Shown here piece by piece: positions 8,630 through 16,166 of a stretch of 64,000 nt of DNA. The DNA is from Limnobacter sp. (GTDB lineage Bacteria; Pseudomonadota; Gammaproteobacteria; Burkholderiales; Burkholderiaceae_B): assembly GCA_029866125.1 (NCBI GenBank), contig JARWZZ010000021.1, positions 1-64,000 on the forward strand, written 5' to 3'. The notes below the pieces were generated by a model, which saw only the letters and a list, made by a program, of their open reading frames with translations, did no database searches and had not been told where the DNA came from. Each line of letters starts with the position of its first letter. Position 1 is the stretch's first letter. The position numbers and the translations under genes were made by a program.

Positions 8630-9135
8630 GGGCCTTGCTGGTGGTTTTGTGCCTGCTGTTAAGCCCTTCCGCATGGGCGGTAACCGTTTTGGGTAGCTGT
8701 AATTTCACCCTGACTTCAACCCCAGGTTTAAGTTACACCGTGCAAACGGCAGCGCAAACACAGGCATCTACCCTCAACATCAATTGCTCTGCGGTGTTGA
8801 CCCTGGTCAGTAGCTTCAACTACACCGTTAGCTATGGAGGGGGTTCCGCAGGCAATGTGGCCAATCGTTCCATGGTGCATTCCACTGACGCAGCCTCGCG
8901 TTTGGCTTACACCTTGCGGGCCAGCAGCAGTGCCAGTTCCACCTTGCTGGGCGATGGCACCGGCGGCACCAGTATTCAGAGCGGGGTTTTAAACTGCCTT
9001 ATCGCATTGCTGGGCAATTGTTTGTCGGGCACCACACAGGTAAACCTCAATAGTTGGTTGCACGTACCGGCTCGGCAATTTGTAAGACCCGGTAGTTATG
9101 CCGACAGCATGGTGGTCACGATTACCCTCAATTAG
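8626..9135 (+). CDS. SCPU-domain protein, probable pilus tip subunit/adhesin
   Basis: 169 residues, translationally coupled to the usher. The signal peptide is MRALLVVLCLLLSPSAWA. The mature domain begins VTVLGSCNFTLTSTPGLSY, has several cysteines (CNF, INCSA, LNCLIALLGNC) and ends with the SCPU-type strand RPGSYADSMVVTITLN. It is Ser/Thr-rich and differs clearly from the first subunit. In Csu-like operons the subunit encoded after the usher is often the tip adhesin, and I infer that role. Bases 9136-9216 hold a small GGGTTTAACCC palindrome (9143-9153) and likely the promoter of the next gene. Confidence 0.78.
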   Translation: MRALLVVLCLLLSPSAWAVTVLGSCNFTLTSTPGLSYTVQTAAQTQASTLNINCSAVLTLVSSFNYTVSYGGGSAGNVANRSMVHSTDAASRLAYTLRASSSASSTLLGDGTGGTSIQSGVLNCLIALLGNCLSGTTQVNLNSWLHVPARQFVRPGSYADSMVVTITLN

Positions 9136-9216
9136 GTGATCAGGGTTTAACCCATTTGTGCATTTTATACAAAGGGATAGCATGTGGTGGTTGTCACTCT
9201 GTATGAATCATTCACC

Positions 9217-9663
9217 ATGAAAAATCTGTCAGTTTTGTTCGCATCCTCCGTATTTGCTGTTTCCGTATTTTCAAGCCAAGTTGTGATGGCTCAAGCCGCA
9301 GCGCCGGCTGCAGCGAAACCGGCCGCCGCAACACCGGCTGCAGCTGCTGCTACACCCGCCGCAGCCGCACCCGCTGCACCCGCTGCTGCTGCCCCAGCCC
9401 CAGAAGCACCTGCCGCAGCCATGGCCCCTGCTGCACCGGCTGCCCCTAAAAAGCCTGTAAACATAGCGCTCAACAATGCGCGAGTGAAAGCCGCTGTGGT
9501 GGGAAGTCTGGTGTCTGACAAAAAGAAAGAATTGGACAAAGAGAAAGCCGCCCCAACGCCCGATGCCGCCAAGGTGGATAAAATGATCAAGGATTTGGCA
9601 GCTTTGGAAAAGCGCCTTGTTGCTGCCAATGCGGTGGCTGTGTCTGCGGAAAAATCAAAATAA
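9217..9663 (+). CDS. Ala/Pro-rich periplasmic hypothetical protein (148 aa)
   Basis: The start at ATG 9217 gives a signal peptide (MKNLSVLFASSVFAVSVFSS, cut near VMAQ). A start at 9184 is in frame but adds 11 residues ahead of it. After the signal come about 55 residues of nearly pure Ala/Pro, then a basic helical region (VNIALNNARVKAAVVGSLV, DKKKELDKEK, KVDKMIKDLAALEKRL). The layout suggests a flexible spacer that carries a charged helical domain in the periplasm. No family recognised. It stands immediately before the sulfurtransferase gene (9 bases), which may be co-transcribed. Confidence 0.7.
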   Translation: MKNLSVLFASSVFAVSVFSSQVVMAQAAAPAAAKPAAATPAAAAATPAAAAPAAPAAAAPAPEAPAAAMAPAAPAAPKKPVNIALNNARVKAAVVGSLVSDKKKELDKEKAAPTPDAAKVDKMIKDLAALEKRLVAANAVAVSAEKSK

Positions 9664-9672
9664 GGTTATAGC

Positions 9673-10548
9673 TTGGATATGAATCAGCCCGTCATTGGTG
9701 TTCAACAACTGGCGGGGCTGATGCAGTCTGCTCGTCCTCCCGTTGTGGTGGATTGTCGCTTCAATTTGATGGCCCCTGAGGCCGGGCAAAACGCCTACTT
9801 AACGGACCACGTGCCCGGTGCATTCTATGCGCATCTGGATCATGACTTGTCCGACAAAACCCAGACATTGCAAGGCAGGCACCCATTACCCAGTGCATCA
9901 CAATTTGAATCATTGATGCAAAGTTGGGGAGTGGATGCAGATTCGCTTTTAGTGGCTTATGACGAGGGTGATTTGTCATTCGCCTCCCGCTTGTGGTGGC
10001 TGGCTCGTTACTTTGGCCACCAGCATGTTTCAGTTTTAAATGGTGGTTATGCAGCTTGGCGTGCTGGCGGTAATGAACTAGAAAATGGTTCTCGGCCTGT
10101 GGGTGCGGCTGCAGGGGCTGCAACGGCAGGTGGGCTCAAGCCCGGTGGCTTCAAATCAACAATCGGTTCCAACATGAAGTTGGATTATGCGGAAGTGCTT
10201 GCCATAAGATCCAAAATTCAGCTTATTGACTCACGCGATGCACCTCGTTACAAAGGCGAGGTGGAGCCGATCGACCCTGTGGCGGGGCACATACCGGGCG
10301 CAGTTAACGCACCTTGGAAAGATGCATTGGGTCCAGACGGGCTGATTAAAAGCCAGGAAGAGTTGCAAGCACGCTGGGCTGGTTTGATGGAGCAGGGTAA
10401 AGCACCGGTTGTTTATTGTGGGTCAGGGGTGACTGCCTGTGTGAATTTGCTATCTATGGAAGTTGCAGGTGTACCCAACGTGCGCCTGTATGCGGGCAGT
10501 TGGAGTGGATGGTTACAGAACGGTGGAGATGTGGCCGTAGGTGGCTGA
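9673..10548 (+). CDS. sseA: 3-mercaptopyruvate/thiosulfate sulfurtransferase (two rhodanese domains)
   Basis: 291 residues from TTG 9673; the ATG two codons later (9679) is equally possible. AGG at 9664-9666 favours the TTG by spacing. An N-terminal inactive rhodanese domain (VVDCRFNL, HVPGAFYAHLD, DEGDLSFASRLWWLARYFG) is followed by a catalytic one (LIDSRDAPRYKGE, GHIPGAVNAPWKD) with the active-site loop YCGSGVTAC, nucleophile C249. CGSGVTA is the loop of mercaptopyruvate-type enzymes, whereas rhodaneses have CRKGVT. It transfers sulfur from 3-mercaptopyruvate to thiol acceptors or cyanide in the cytosol. A strong terminator follows. Confidence 0.9.
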   Translation: MDMNQPVIGVQQLAGLMQSARPPVVVDCRFNLMAPEAGQNAYLTDHVPGAFYAHLDHDLSDKTQTLQGRHPLPSASQFESLMQSWGVDADSLLVAYDEGDLSFASRLWWLARYFGHQHVSVLNGGYAAWRAGGNELENGSRPVGAAAGAATAGGLKPGGFKSTIGSNMKLDYAEVLAIRSKIQLIDSRDAPRYKGEVEPIDPVAGHIPGAVNAPWKDALGPDGLIKSQEELQARWAGLMEQGKAPVVYCGSGVTACVNLLSMEVAGVPNVRLYAGSWSGWLQNGGDVAVGG

Positions 10549-10600
10549 GTCACTTACGCTTTTTAGGCTATCGCTTTTTAAGTTCAAATTTTAAAAAATA

Positions 10601-10625
10601 CAGGCTCAACATGTGAGCCTGTTTT
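10601..10625. terminator. bidirectional intrinsic terminator between convergent genes
   Basis: CAGGCTCA (10601-10608) pairs perfectly with TGAGCCTG (10614-10621) over a 5-base loop. TTTT follows on the plus strand, and an A-run (10593-10598, T-run on the minus strand) precedes it. It serves both sseA (plus) and the acyl-CoA dehydrogenase gene (minus). Confidence 0.9.
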
Positions 10626-10656
10626 ACTTCAGTGCCGTCTTATCTTTCGGTCGATG

Positions 10657-11904
10657 TTACCTTTCTGGCGGAGTTAAATAAGCAGACCCTTGGCCCAGCG
10701 TTTCCTGACTGGCTTTGATTTCCATCCGTGCAATACTTTGCAAATGGACTTCATCGGGCCCGTCCGCATAGCGCAAGCAACGGCCCCAAATGAAGTGGTC
10801 AGCCAGTGGCGTGTCAGGCGTTAAACCCATTGCGCCAAACACCTGCATGGCACGGTCCACCACGGCGGTGTGCACTGTGGGTACCAAGGCTTTAATCATT
10901 GAAATTTCTTTGCGTGCGGCTTTCGCGCCCACGTTGTCAATCATCCACGCGGCTTTTAAAACCAACAAGCGGGCTTGTTCAATTTCAATGCGCGAGCGTG
11001 CAATCCACTCGCCCACGGTGCCGTGCTGGTGCAAAAATTTACCGAAAGTTTTGCGTTGCTGGCTGCGTTCAACCATCAATTCCAAAGCCAGTTCTGCCGC
11101 GCCAATCGAGCGCATGCAATGGTGGATGCGGCCTGGCCCTAGACGCGCTTGCGCCAATGCAAAGCCGCTGCCTTCTTCGCCCAACAAGTTGCTAACTGGC
11201 ACCCGCACATTGGTGAACAAAATCTCGCAATGCCCTTCATGGTGAAAAGCATTCAGCACGGTGGGGTTGCGCACAATCTCAACGCCGGGTGTGTCCTTGG
11301 GTACAAGTACCATGCTTTGCTGCTTGTGTGATTCTGCATCGGGGTCGGTTTTACCCATGACGATAAAAATTTTGCAATTGGGGTGGCCCGAGTTGGTGAT
11401 GAACCATTTGCGCCCGTTGATAACATACTCATCACCCACGCGTTCAATACTCATCGTAATGTTGGTGGCGTCGGAGGAGGCTGCATCAGGTTCTGTCATG
11501 CAAAACGCGGAGCGAATTTCGCCATTCATCAAAGGGACTAGCCACTGCTCGCGCTGTGCAGGCGTGGCAAACATGTGCAGCAATTCCATGTTGCCCGTGT
11601 CTGGCGCATTGCAATTAAACACTTCAGATGCCCAGCCAATACGCCCCATGATTTCTGCCAACGGTGCATATTCCAAGTTGGTTAATCGTGTGCCGGGCTC
11701 GTCGTCACGCAGGCTGGGTAAAAACAAATTCCACAGCCCTTGTACTTTGGCTTTGGCTTTGAGCTCTTCCATGAATGAGACTGGAAAAATGTCTTTCTCC
11801 AATTCCTCTTTGTGCTGACGCACGCGCGGCAAAATGTGCTCTTCCATAAACTGGCTGACGCGTTGGCGCAGTTCTTCTGTTCTGGGTGAATATGAAAAAT
11901 CCAT
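10657..11904 (-). CDS. acyl-CoA dehydrogenase (ACAD10/11-like)
   Basis: 415 residues. A flavoprotein that oxidises acyl-CoA at the alpha-beta bond. Seen: the N-terminal helical domain, the FAD/substrate motif FCMTEPDAASSDATN, KWFITNSGHPNCKIFIVMG in the beta domain, and a C-terminal helical domain with the late catalytic-type segment YADGPDEVHLQSIARMEI. This placement of the Glu is typical of the ACAD10/11 subgroup. SD GAGGTCACCC lies just before the ATG. It is the last gene of a three-gene minus-strand operon after the phosphotransferase (18-base gap). In animals the same two activities are fused in ACAD10/ACAD11, which process 4-hydroxyacyl-CoA through a phosphorylated intermediate. A similar role here is inferred. 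Confidence 0.92.
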   Translation of the reverse strand: MDFSYSPRTEELRQRVSQFMEEHILPRVRQHKEELEKDIFPVSFMEELKAKAKVQGLWNLFLPSLRDDEPGTRLTNLEYAPLAEIMGRIGWASEVFNCNAPDTGNMELLHMFATPAQREQWLVPLMNGEIRSAFCMTEPDAASSDATNITMSIERVGDEYVINGRKWFITNSGHPNCKIFIVMGKTDPDAESHKQQSMVLVPKDTPGVEIVRNPTVLNAFHHEGHCEILFTNVRVPVSNLLGEEGSGFALAQARLGPGRIHHCMRSIGAAELALELMVERSQQRKTFGKFLHQHGTVGEWIARSRIEIEQARLLVLKAAWMIDNVGAKAARKEISMIKALVPTVHTAVVDRAMQVFGAMGLTPDTPLADHFIWGRCLRYADGPDEVHLQSIARMEIKASQETLGQGSAYLTPPER

Positions 11905-11922
11905 GGGTGACCTCTTTAATTG

Positions 11923-12990
11923 TCAATGATCAGTGTCGATGATGTGGAGTGCCATTTCAGCCAAAGGTGCAGTCATCTTGCCGACCATCATGGCTTTGTC
12001 GCTGGCAGCATTACCGTCCAGCGCACGCTTTAATACGCCTTGTGCAATGGCTGCAAGCCTGAAAAAACTAAAGGCCAAATAAAAGTGCCAATTCGAAATG
12101 GATTCAATGCCCCGCAATTCGCAGTAGCGTTTTATGATGCTGGGCTCATCGGGTAAGCTCAATTCTTGTAAGTCTTTTCCTGCCAAGCCGGGTATGTGCC
12201 CACCCGCGGGCAAGCGTAAACACATGCAGAAGTAGGCCAAGTCTGCCAGTGGATGGCCCAGCGTAGAAAGTTCCCAGTCCAGCACAGCTTGTCCCTGTGC
12301 TTGGTTTTGCTTAAACATCACATTGTCCAAACGGTAATCGCCATGTACCAAGCTGACTTGGCCGTCGTCGGCTGGGCAGTGGGCGGGTAGCCACTCAATC
12401 AGCCGTTCCATGGCAGGTAAGTGACTGGTTTCAGATGCGCGGTATTGCTTGGTCCAAAGCCCAATTTGACGCTCGTAGTAATTGCCAGGCTTGCCATAAT
12501 CACCCAAGCCCACAGCCTCCACATTCACATTGTGTAAGTTGGCCAAAATACGGATGAGCTCATCCATGTAAGCCGATCTGTCCTCTTTGGGCAATTCAGG
12601 GAAGGCTGGATTCCAGAAAATTTGCCCGTCCTCATAGCTCATCACATAAAACATAGAGCCTATGATTTCGGGGTCTTCGCACAGGTGGTAAGCCTGTGCC
12701 ACGGGTACATCAGTGTGGGCCAACGCTTTGAGTACTCGGAACTCCCGGTCTACAGCATGGGCGGATTTGAGTAAGGTGCCCGTGGGTTGGCGACGCAGCA
12801 CGTAGCTGCCGCTTTGCGCTTGCAGCAAGTAAGTGGGGTTGGATTGCCCTCCTGCAAATTTTTTTGCAGTCAAAGGGCCTTTAAAACCAGTGATTTTTGA
12901 TTCTAAATATGTGGTCAGTTTTTCAGTGTCAAATGATTGGCTCAATGGGTGAGCCTGATCGGTTTTTTTCTGCTGTGGGTCTGTACTCAT
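11923..12990 (-). CDS. aminoglycoside phosphotransferase (APH)-family kinase, ACAD10/11 kinase-like
   Basis: 355 residues with an APH/choline-kinase fold: FAGGQSNPTYLL (phosphate loop), the catalytic loop VHGDYRLDNVMF (HGD...N), and LDWELSTLGHPLADLAY carrying the metal-binding Asp. No signal peptide. Despite the family name this is not a drug-resistance gene. Proteins of this subgroup sit next to acyl-CoA dehydrogenases and are thought to phosphorylate hydroxyacyl-CoA before elimination. The order here (phosphatase, kinase, dehydrogenase) supports that. The start ATG 12988-12990 follows a 29-base gap from the phosphatase gene. Confidence 0.88.
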   Translation of the reverse strand: MSTDPQQKKTDQAHPLSQSFDTEKLTTYLESKITGFKGPLTAKKFAGGQSNPTYLLQAQSGSYVLRRQPTGTLLKSAHAVDREFRVLKALAHTDVPVAQAYHLCEDPEIIGSMFYVMSYEDGQIFWNPAFPELPKEDRSAYMDELIRILANLHNVNVEAVGLGDYGKPGNYYERQIGLWTKQYRASETSHLPAMERLIEWLPAHCPADDGQVSLVHGDYRLDNVMFKQNQAQGQAVLDWELSTLGHPLADLAYFCMCLRLPAGGHIPGLAGKDLQELSLPDEPSIIKRYCELRGIESISNWHFYLAFSFFRLAAIAQGVLKRALDGNAASDKAMMVGKMTAPLAEMALHIIDTDH

Positions 12991-13019
12991 TGCATCCTCT
13001 ATTTTTCTTTATTTTGAGT

Positions 13020-13715
13020 TTAACCGTAGGTGATTGCGTTCAAGCGCTGAGGTAAATCCAGATGGGGAATCGCGTTGAAGCAACTCAGTCTCAGTGAGGT
13101 TTGATTGAAAAAGTAATGGCAATAGCTGCTGTTGCGCACTTGCAGGTTAAGCTCCATACCAATTTGGGGCGGGGAGAGCATCGTCTGGCTTGCAATGGTG
13201 CCAATTGGCCCGCCAGAGCTGACCACAAGTACCTTTTCTGACTCGGTTTGCGTTGCAAACTTCATTGCATCAGCCACCCGCTGGTAAAAATCGGCCCACC
13301 GTTCAGGCAAAGGGCCATCCAGTTCATCTGCCATCCAAAGTTTCAGTACTTCTTTGAGGCCTTTGTAAAAAGTCCGTTTGTCGCCCAAAGCATAAGCCCT
13401 GACATGTGCGTGCTGCTCGCCAAGGCTGGCAAACAGGGCGTAGAAGTCGTACTCGTTGAAACCTGGGTGGGTGTCAGCAACCCAGTTTTGCTGAACACCT
13501 TTTGAGGTGCTTGCAGTAAAACCCTTGGCTATGCCTTCCAGTGTTTGGCGGTGGCGCAGTTGGGTGCCTGTAATTAGGCGGTCAAATTGGATGTCACGTT
13601 CAGCAAAATACTCGCCCAGCCATACGGCTTGTTGATGGCCTAATTCTGAAAGTTGATCGTAATTGCTACTACCGAATGACGCTTGCCCATGCCGGACCAA
13701 ATACAGTTCTGCCAC
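13020..13715 (-). CDS. histidine phosphatase family protein (phosphoglycerate mutase-like)
   Basis: 231 residues. The N-terminal LVRHGQASFG contains the RHG motif (R8, H9), with H9 as the phosphorylated nucleophile. A further arginine lies in TGTQLRHRQT, and SSGGPIG occurs where the second catalytic His is usually found (typically an SHG-type motif), so that His is replaced or shifted here. LSELGHQQA is typical of the family. It is the first gene of the operon with the APH-like kinase and acyl-CoA dehydrogenase, and may act on the same phosphorylated acyl intermediate or its by-products. Substrate unknown. Confidence 0.82.
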   Translation of the reverse strand: MAELYLVRHGQASFGSSNYDQLSELGHQQAVWLGEYFAERDIQFDRLITGTQLRHRQTLEGIAKGFTASTSKGVQQNWVADTHPGFNEYDFYALFASLGEQHAHVRAYALGDKRTFYKGLKEVLKLWMADELDGPLPERWADFYQRVADAMKFATQTESEKVLVVSSGGPIGTIASQTMLSPPQIGMELNLQVRNSSYCHYFFNQTSLRLSCFNAIPHLDLPQRLNAITYG

Positions 13716-13873
13716 GTGTTGCTCCTGCTTTTTGTTGTTTTGAATAGCTTGGAATATTGGATTTGCTAGTTAGTGTAGTCCGCCAGTCTAACCTGTGTAG
13801 TGGTATTGATGAAGTTGATTGTATGAATGCTATGATATTCACATTCGTGATGATAAAAACGGGCTAAATAACC
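13716..13873. promoter_or_regulatory. divergent promoter region, LysR-type operator candidate
   Basis: 158 bases between the lipid operon (minus) and the LysR gene (plus). GAATG and CATTC, 12 bases apart (about 13823-13844), form an interrupted palindrome in an AT-rich part that ends about 30 bases before the LysR start. LysR regulators commonly bind such T-N11-A type sites between divergent genes. No clear -35/-10 pair could be assigned by eye. Confidence 0.35.
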
Positions 13874-14767
13874 ATGCGCTTGTCTCAAGTCGATTTGAAT
13901 TTGTTTGTGGTGTTTGACGCCATTTATGCCAAACGCAACCTAACCCGTGCTGCCGAGGTGTTGTGCATCACTCAACCCGCAGTCAGCAACGCGCTTGCGC
14001 GTATGCGTAAAACATTCGATGACCAGCTTTTTGTAAGCACGCCGCGCGGCATGGTTCCTACGCCAGTGGCTGAAAATATATACAGCCGGGTCAGTGAGGC
14101 ACTGTTACTACTCAACAGCAGCGTGCATGAGAGTGATGTGTTCAATCCTGCTGAAGCCAGCAAAGTATTTCGGCTCAGTATGAATGATTTGTCTGAGAGC
14201 CTTTTGCTTTCAAAACTCACCGAGACACTGGAGCGAGAGGCGCCGGGCATTCAAATCGAGAGTTACTTTACAGCCCGGCAGGACTTGGCGAAGGAGCTGG
14301 AGTCAGGCGCAATCGACCTGGCAATTGATGCACCCTTGGTGATTGATCCGCACCTGCGTCACAGCCGTTTGATTGATGTGAAATATGTGTGCATGTTGCG
14401 TAAAGATCACCCCTGGCAGGGCGAAAAAATGAGCATGAAGGACTACCTGAAATTGGGTCACATCCACATTTCCAGCCGCCGCACTGGCTTGGGCGTGGTC
14501 GACACAGAGCTTCACCGCTTGGGGCACAAGCGCCACATCCAAATGCGCGTGCAGCATTACATGGTGGCACCACAAATTGCGATGCGTAGCGATTTGGCGT
14601 TGACCGGGCCTGACCATTTGCTGAAAGATTACGATGCCCGATTGGTGGAGCTTCCTTTCGAATTGCCCACCATGGGTTGGCACATGTATTGGCACCGCTC
14701 AAGTGACAAAGACCAGGCCAACCGTTGGTTGAGGGGGTTGATCAGTGCAACCCTCCATGCGGAATGA
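13874..14767 (+). CDS. LysR-family transcriptional regulator
   Basis: 297 residues. An N-terminal winged helix-turn-helix covers about 8-66 (DLNLFVVFDAIYAKRNLTRA, AEVLCITQPAVSNALARMRKTF, then FVSTPRGMVPT). A periplasmic-binding-like effector domain runs from about residue 95 (FRLSMNDLSE...). The DLNLF...TRAAE start resembles the NodD/PA0477-like branch, which often controls degradative or fatty-acid genes. It is transcribed away from the phosphatase/kinase/acyl-CoA dehydrogenase operon, so control of that operon is the simplest hypothesis. Its 3' end faces the RTX gene at a distance of only 7 bases. Confidence 0.9.
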   Translation: MRLSQVDLNLFVVFDAIYAKRNLTRAAEVLCITQPAVSNALARMRKTFDDQLFVSTPRGMVPTPVAENIYSRVSEALLLLNSSVHESDVFNPAEASKVFRLSMNDLSESLLLSKLTETLEREAPGIQIESYFTARQDLAKELESGAIDLAIDAPLVIDPHLRHSRLIDVKYVCMLRKDHPWQGEKMSMKDYLKLGHIHISSRRTGLGVVDTELHRLGHKRHIQMRVQHYMVAPQIAMRSDLALTGPDHLLKDYDARLVELPFELPTMGWHMYWHRSSDKDQANRWLRGLISATLHAE

Positions 14768-14774
14768 GTGCGTC

Positions 14775-15623
14775 TCAAACTACGGCAAAATCACCTAAGC
14801 CGAATCCTTCCTTATTGAGTGCGCCGACAAGCTTAATGACTGCATCTTCACCGGCCTGATAACCTGCAATGTCGTTGCCATCCACAACCAGGTAGTCACC
14901 TGCAATGCTGCCGTCAGTGATGGTGACCAGTTGCGCCTGATCGATTTCAAGCCCGCCACCATCCAGTCGGCTGGGCCTCAAGGTCACAGACAAAGCTTGG
15001 TCAAGGGTGAGTGTCGTACCTGCTGTAAAAGTGGTGCGGCCCGTGTTGTTGACTACATCAATTTGGAATTCGAATTGGTCAGCGCCTGCGCCAAAGTCAA
15101 ATCCAGTGATGACATCCATTGCGCTGGACTTTGAATCTGAGGATGAAGTATAGACGTAGGTATCTGGGCCGTTGCCACCCTGAATGTTGTCCGCACCGCT
15201 GCTGCCCAGCAAACGATTACTACCTTCGTTGCCGATTAGAGTGTCATTGCCTTCGCCAGCTGTGATGTTTTCAATTGACACCAAGGTGCTGATGCCAGTG
15301 TCACGGCTGCTTGCAATCCCGCTTGTGAGGTCAATTACGGCAGGCGAGCCAATTCCTGTTTGCGAAATGTAGGTGTCAATGCCCTCTCCACCGTCCATCA
15401 AGTCGTCGCCTAGGCCGTCGATGAGTAAGTCGTTGCCGCTTCCTGCGTAGTAGGAGTCGTTACCCATGCCACCCAAAATCAGGTCATCGCCCCCAAAGCC
15501 AAACAGCAAATCATCGCCGTTGCCGCCAATCAGAAAATCATTCTGTTCCGTGCCTAAATGGATGTTGAGTGTGGACCCGATGAGGGTACGTAAAGGTTTT
15601 GTCAAAGAATTCAGTAAAGCCAT
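14775..15623 (-). CDS. RTX (hemolysin-type calcium-binding) repeat protein, probably type I secreted
   Basis: 282 residues from ATG 15623, chosen because GAGGACT (15628-15634, minus strand) is a good SD at proper spacing; an upstream start at 15653 has none. It carries several calcium-binding nonapeptides of the form GGxGxDxLx (about residues 33-80: GGNGDDLLFG, GGDDLILGG, GSGNDLLIDG), then ITAGEGNDTLIGNEG and IQGGNGPDTYVYTS. The C-terminal 100 residues (VITGFDFGAGADQFEFQ onward) look like the M10-serralysin/type I secretion C-terminal region. No enzymatic domain is seen. No TolC/HlyB/HlyD genes are in the window, so its exporter must be elsewhere. Confidence 0.88.
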   Translation of the reverse strand: MALLNSLTKPLRTLIGSTLNIHLGTEQNDFLIGGNGDDLLFGFGGDDLILGGMGNDSYYAGSGNDLLIDGLGDDLMDGGEGIDTYISQTGIGSPAVIDLTSGIASSRDTGISTLVSIENITAGEGNDTLIGNEGSNRLLGSSGADNIQGGNGPDTYVYTSSSDSKSSAMDVITGFDFGAGADQFEFQIDVVNNTGRTTFTAGTTLTLDQALSVTLRPSRLDGGGLEIDQAQLVTITDGSIAGDYLVVDGNDIAGYQAGEDAVIKLVGALNKEGFGLGDFAVV

Positions 15624-15657
15624 AGTAAGTCCTCTGTCTGTATAAGTAAGCACATGT

Positions 15658-15735
15658 AGTTATAAAAAATAACTAGAAGATTTGCGGGTATGGGTCCCGC
15701 TTATTTTGCGTATTGTCGACCCTGTTGACGACAAT
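15658..15735. promoter_or_regulatory. cluster of inverted repeats upstream of the RTX gene
   Basis: Three inverted repeats lie in 15624-15756: AGTTAT-AAAAA-ATAACT (about 15658-15674), GCGGG...CCCGC (about 15684-15700), and ATTGTCG (15712-15718) with CGACAAT (15729-15735). The middle one could end transcription of the minus-strand repeat-protein gene, since a T-rich stretch follows at some distance on that strand. The outer two look like operators. Assignments are tentative. Confidence 0.4.
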
Positions 15736-15756
15736 GCTTGATTTGATTCTGGGCAA

Positions 15757-16053
15757 TTAGCCCCGACGCTCGGCACGTTCTGGGCGCTCCGCCTTTTCAG
15801 GGCGCTCAGCTTTTTCTGGGCGTTCGGCCTTTTCAGGGCGTTCTACCTTTTCTACCCGCTCAGCTTTTTCAGGGCGTTCGGCTTTTTCAGGGCGTTCAGC
15901 CTTTTCTGGGCGCTCGGCACGCTCTGCCTTTTCTACTTTCTCGATGCCGTGGCGTTCTGGGCGTTCGAATGCTTGAGCCTGTGAGGTCAAACCCAAAGTG
16001 GCGCCCATCATTGCTGTGATTGCAATGCGTGTGATTGTTTGATTCAGATTCAT
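15757..16053 (-). CDS. small secreted charged-repeat protein (ERPEKA repeats)
   Basis: 98 residues. A signal peptide (MNLNQTITRIAITAMMGATL..., cut near SQAQA) is followed by about 65 residues made of six-residue repeats, mostly Ala-Glu-Arg-Pro-Glu-Lys, ending RPERAERRG. The mature chain is almost wholly Glu/Arg/Lys/Pro/Ala, so it is probably a stiff, highly charged, disordered or helical polymer in the periplasm. SD AGGAGA is well placed. A related Val-Glu-Lys-Pro-Glu-Lys array ends the DUF5666 protein (17002-18585) on the other side of the DUF6502 gene, which suggests the proteins act together. No family name is known to me. Confidence 0.85.
   Translation of the reverse strand: MNLNQTITRIAITAMMGATLGLTSQAQAFERPERHGIEKVEKAERAERPEKAERPEKAERPEKAERVEKVERPEKAERPEKAERPEKAERPERAERRG
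15763..15950. repeat. 18-bp tandem repeat array coding for ERPEKA units
   Basis: About ten imperfect 18-base units (of the type GGGCGTTCGGCCTTTTCA on the plus strand) code for Ala-Glu-Arg-Pro-Glu-Lys on the minus strand. Units differ mainly at third positions and in a few Ala/Val exchanges, so the amino-acid pattern is more constant than the DNA. This is a sign of selection on the protein. Confidence 0.85.
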
Positions 16054-16071
16054 TCAATTCTCCTAAATTTT

Positions 16072-16148
16072 GTGTGAAAAATTCACACGTTTTAATGTTA
16101 AATGATTTGAATGGAGTCTGTCAAATTTTCGTGGAAAAATTTCCCACG
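16072..16148. promoter_or_regulatory. pair of related palindromes in the divergent promoter (candidate operators)
   Basis: GTGTGAAAAATTCACAC (16072-16088) is a perfect 7-bp inverted repeat with a 3-base centre. CGTGGAAAAATTTCCCACG (16130-16148) is a second, near-perfect palindrome with the same plan (GTG, GAAAAATT, CAC). They lie 58 bases apart centre to centre, one near the minus-strand repeat gene and one overlapping the region just upstream of the DUF6502 -10 box. This is what a shared operator for one dimeric regulator would look like. Confidence 0.6.
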
Positions 16149-16153
16149 TTATG

Positions 16154-16159
16154 TATAAT
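16154..16159 (+). promoter_or_regulatory. -10 box TATAAT for a probably leaderless DUF6502 transcript
   Basis: A perfect TATAAT ends only 7 bases before the ATG at 16167, so transcription would start at or within one or two bases of the start codon. No Shine-Dalgarno is present before this ATG. The -35 position (about 16130-16136) is not a good consensus and lies inside the second palindrome, consistent with regulated activity. Confidence 0.55.
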
Positions 16160-16166
16160 TCGAAAT

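Noticed and set aside
11923..12990. Aminoglycoside resistance gene
   Set aside because: The fold is APH-like, but the context with acyl-CoA dehydrogenase and the ACAD10/11-type sequence point to lipid metabolism.
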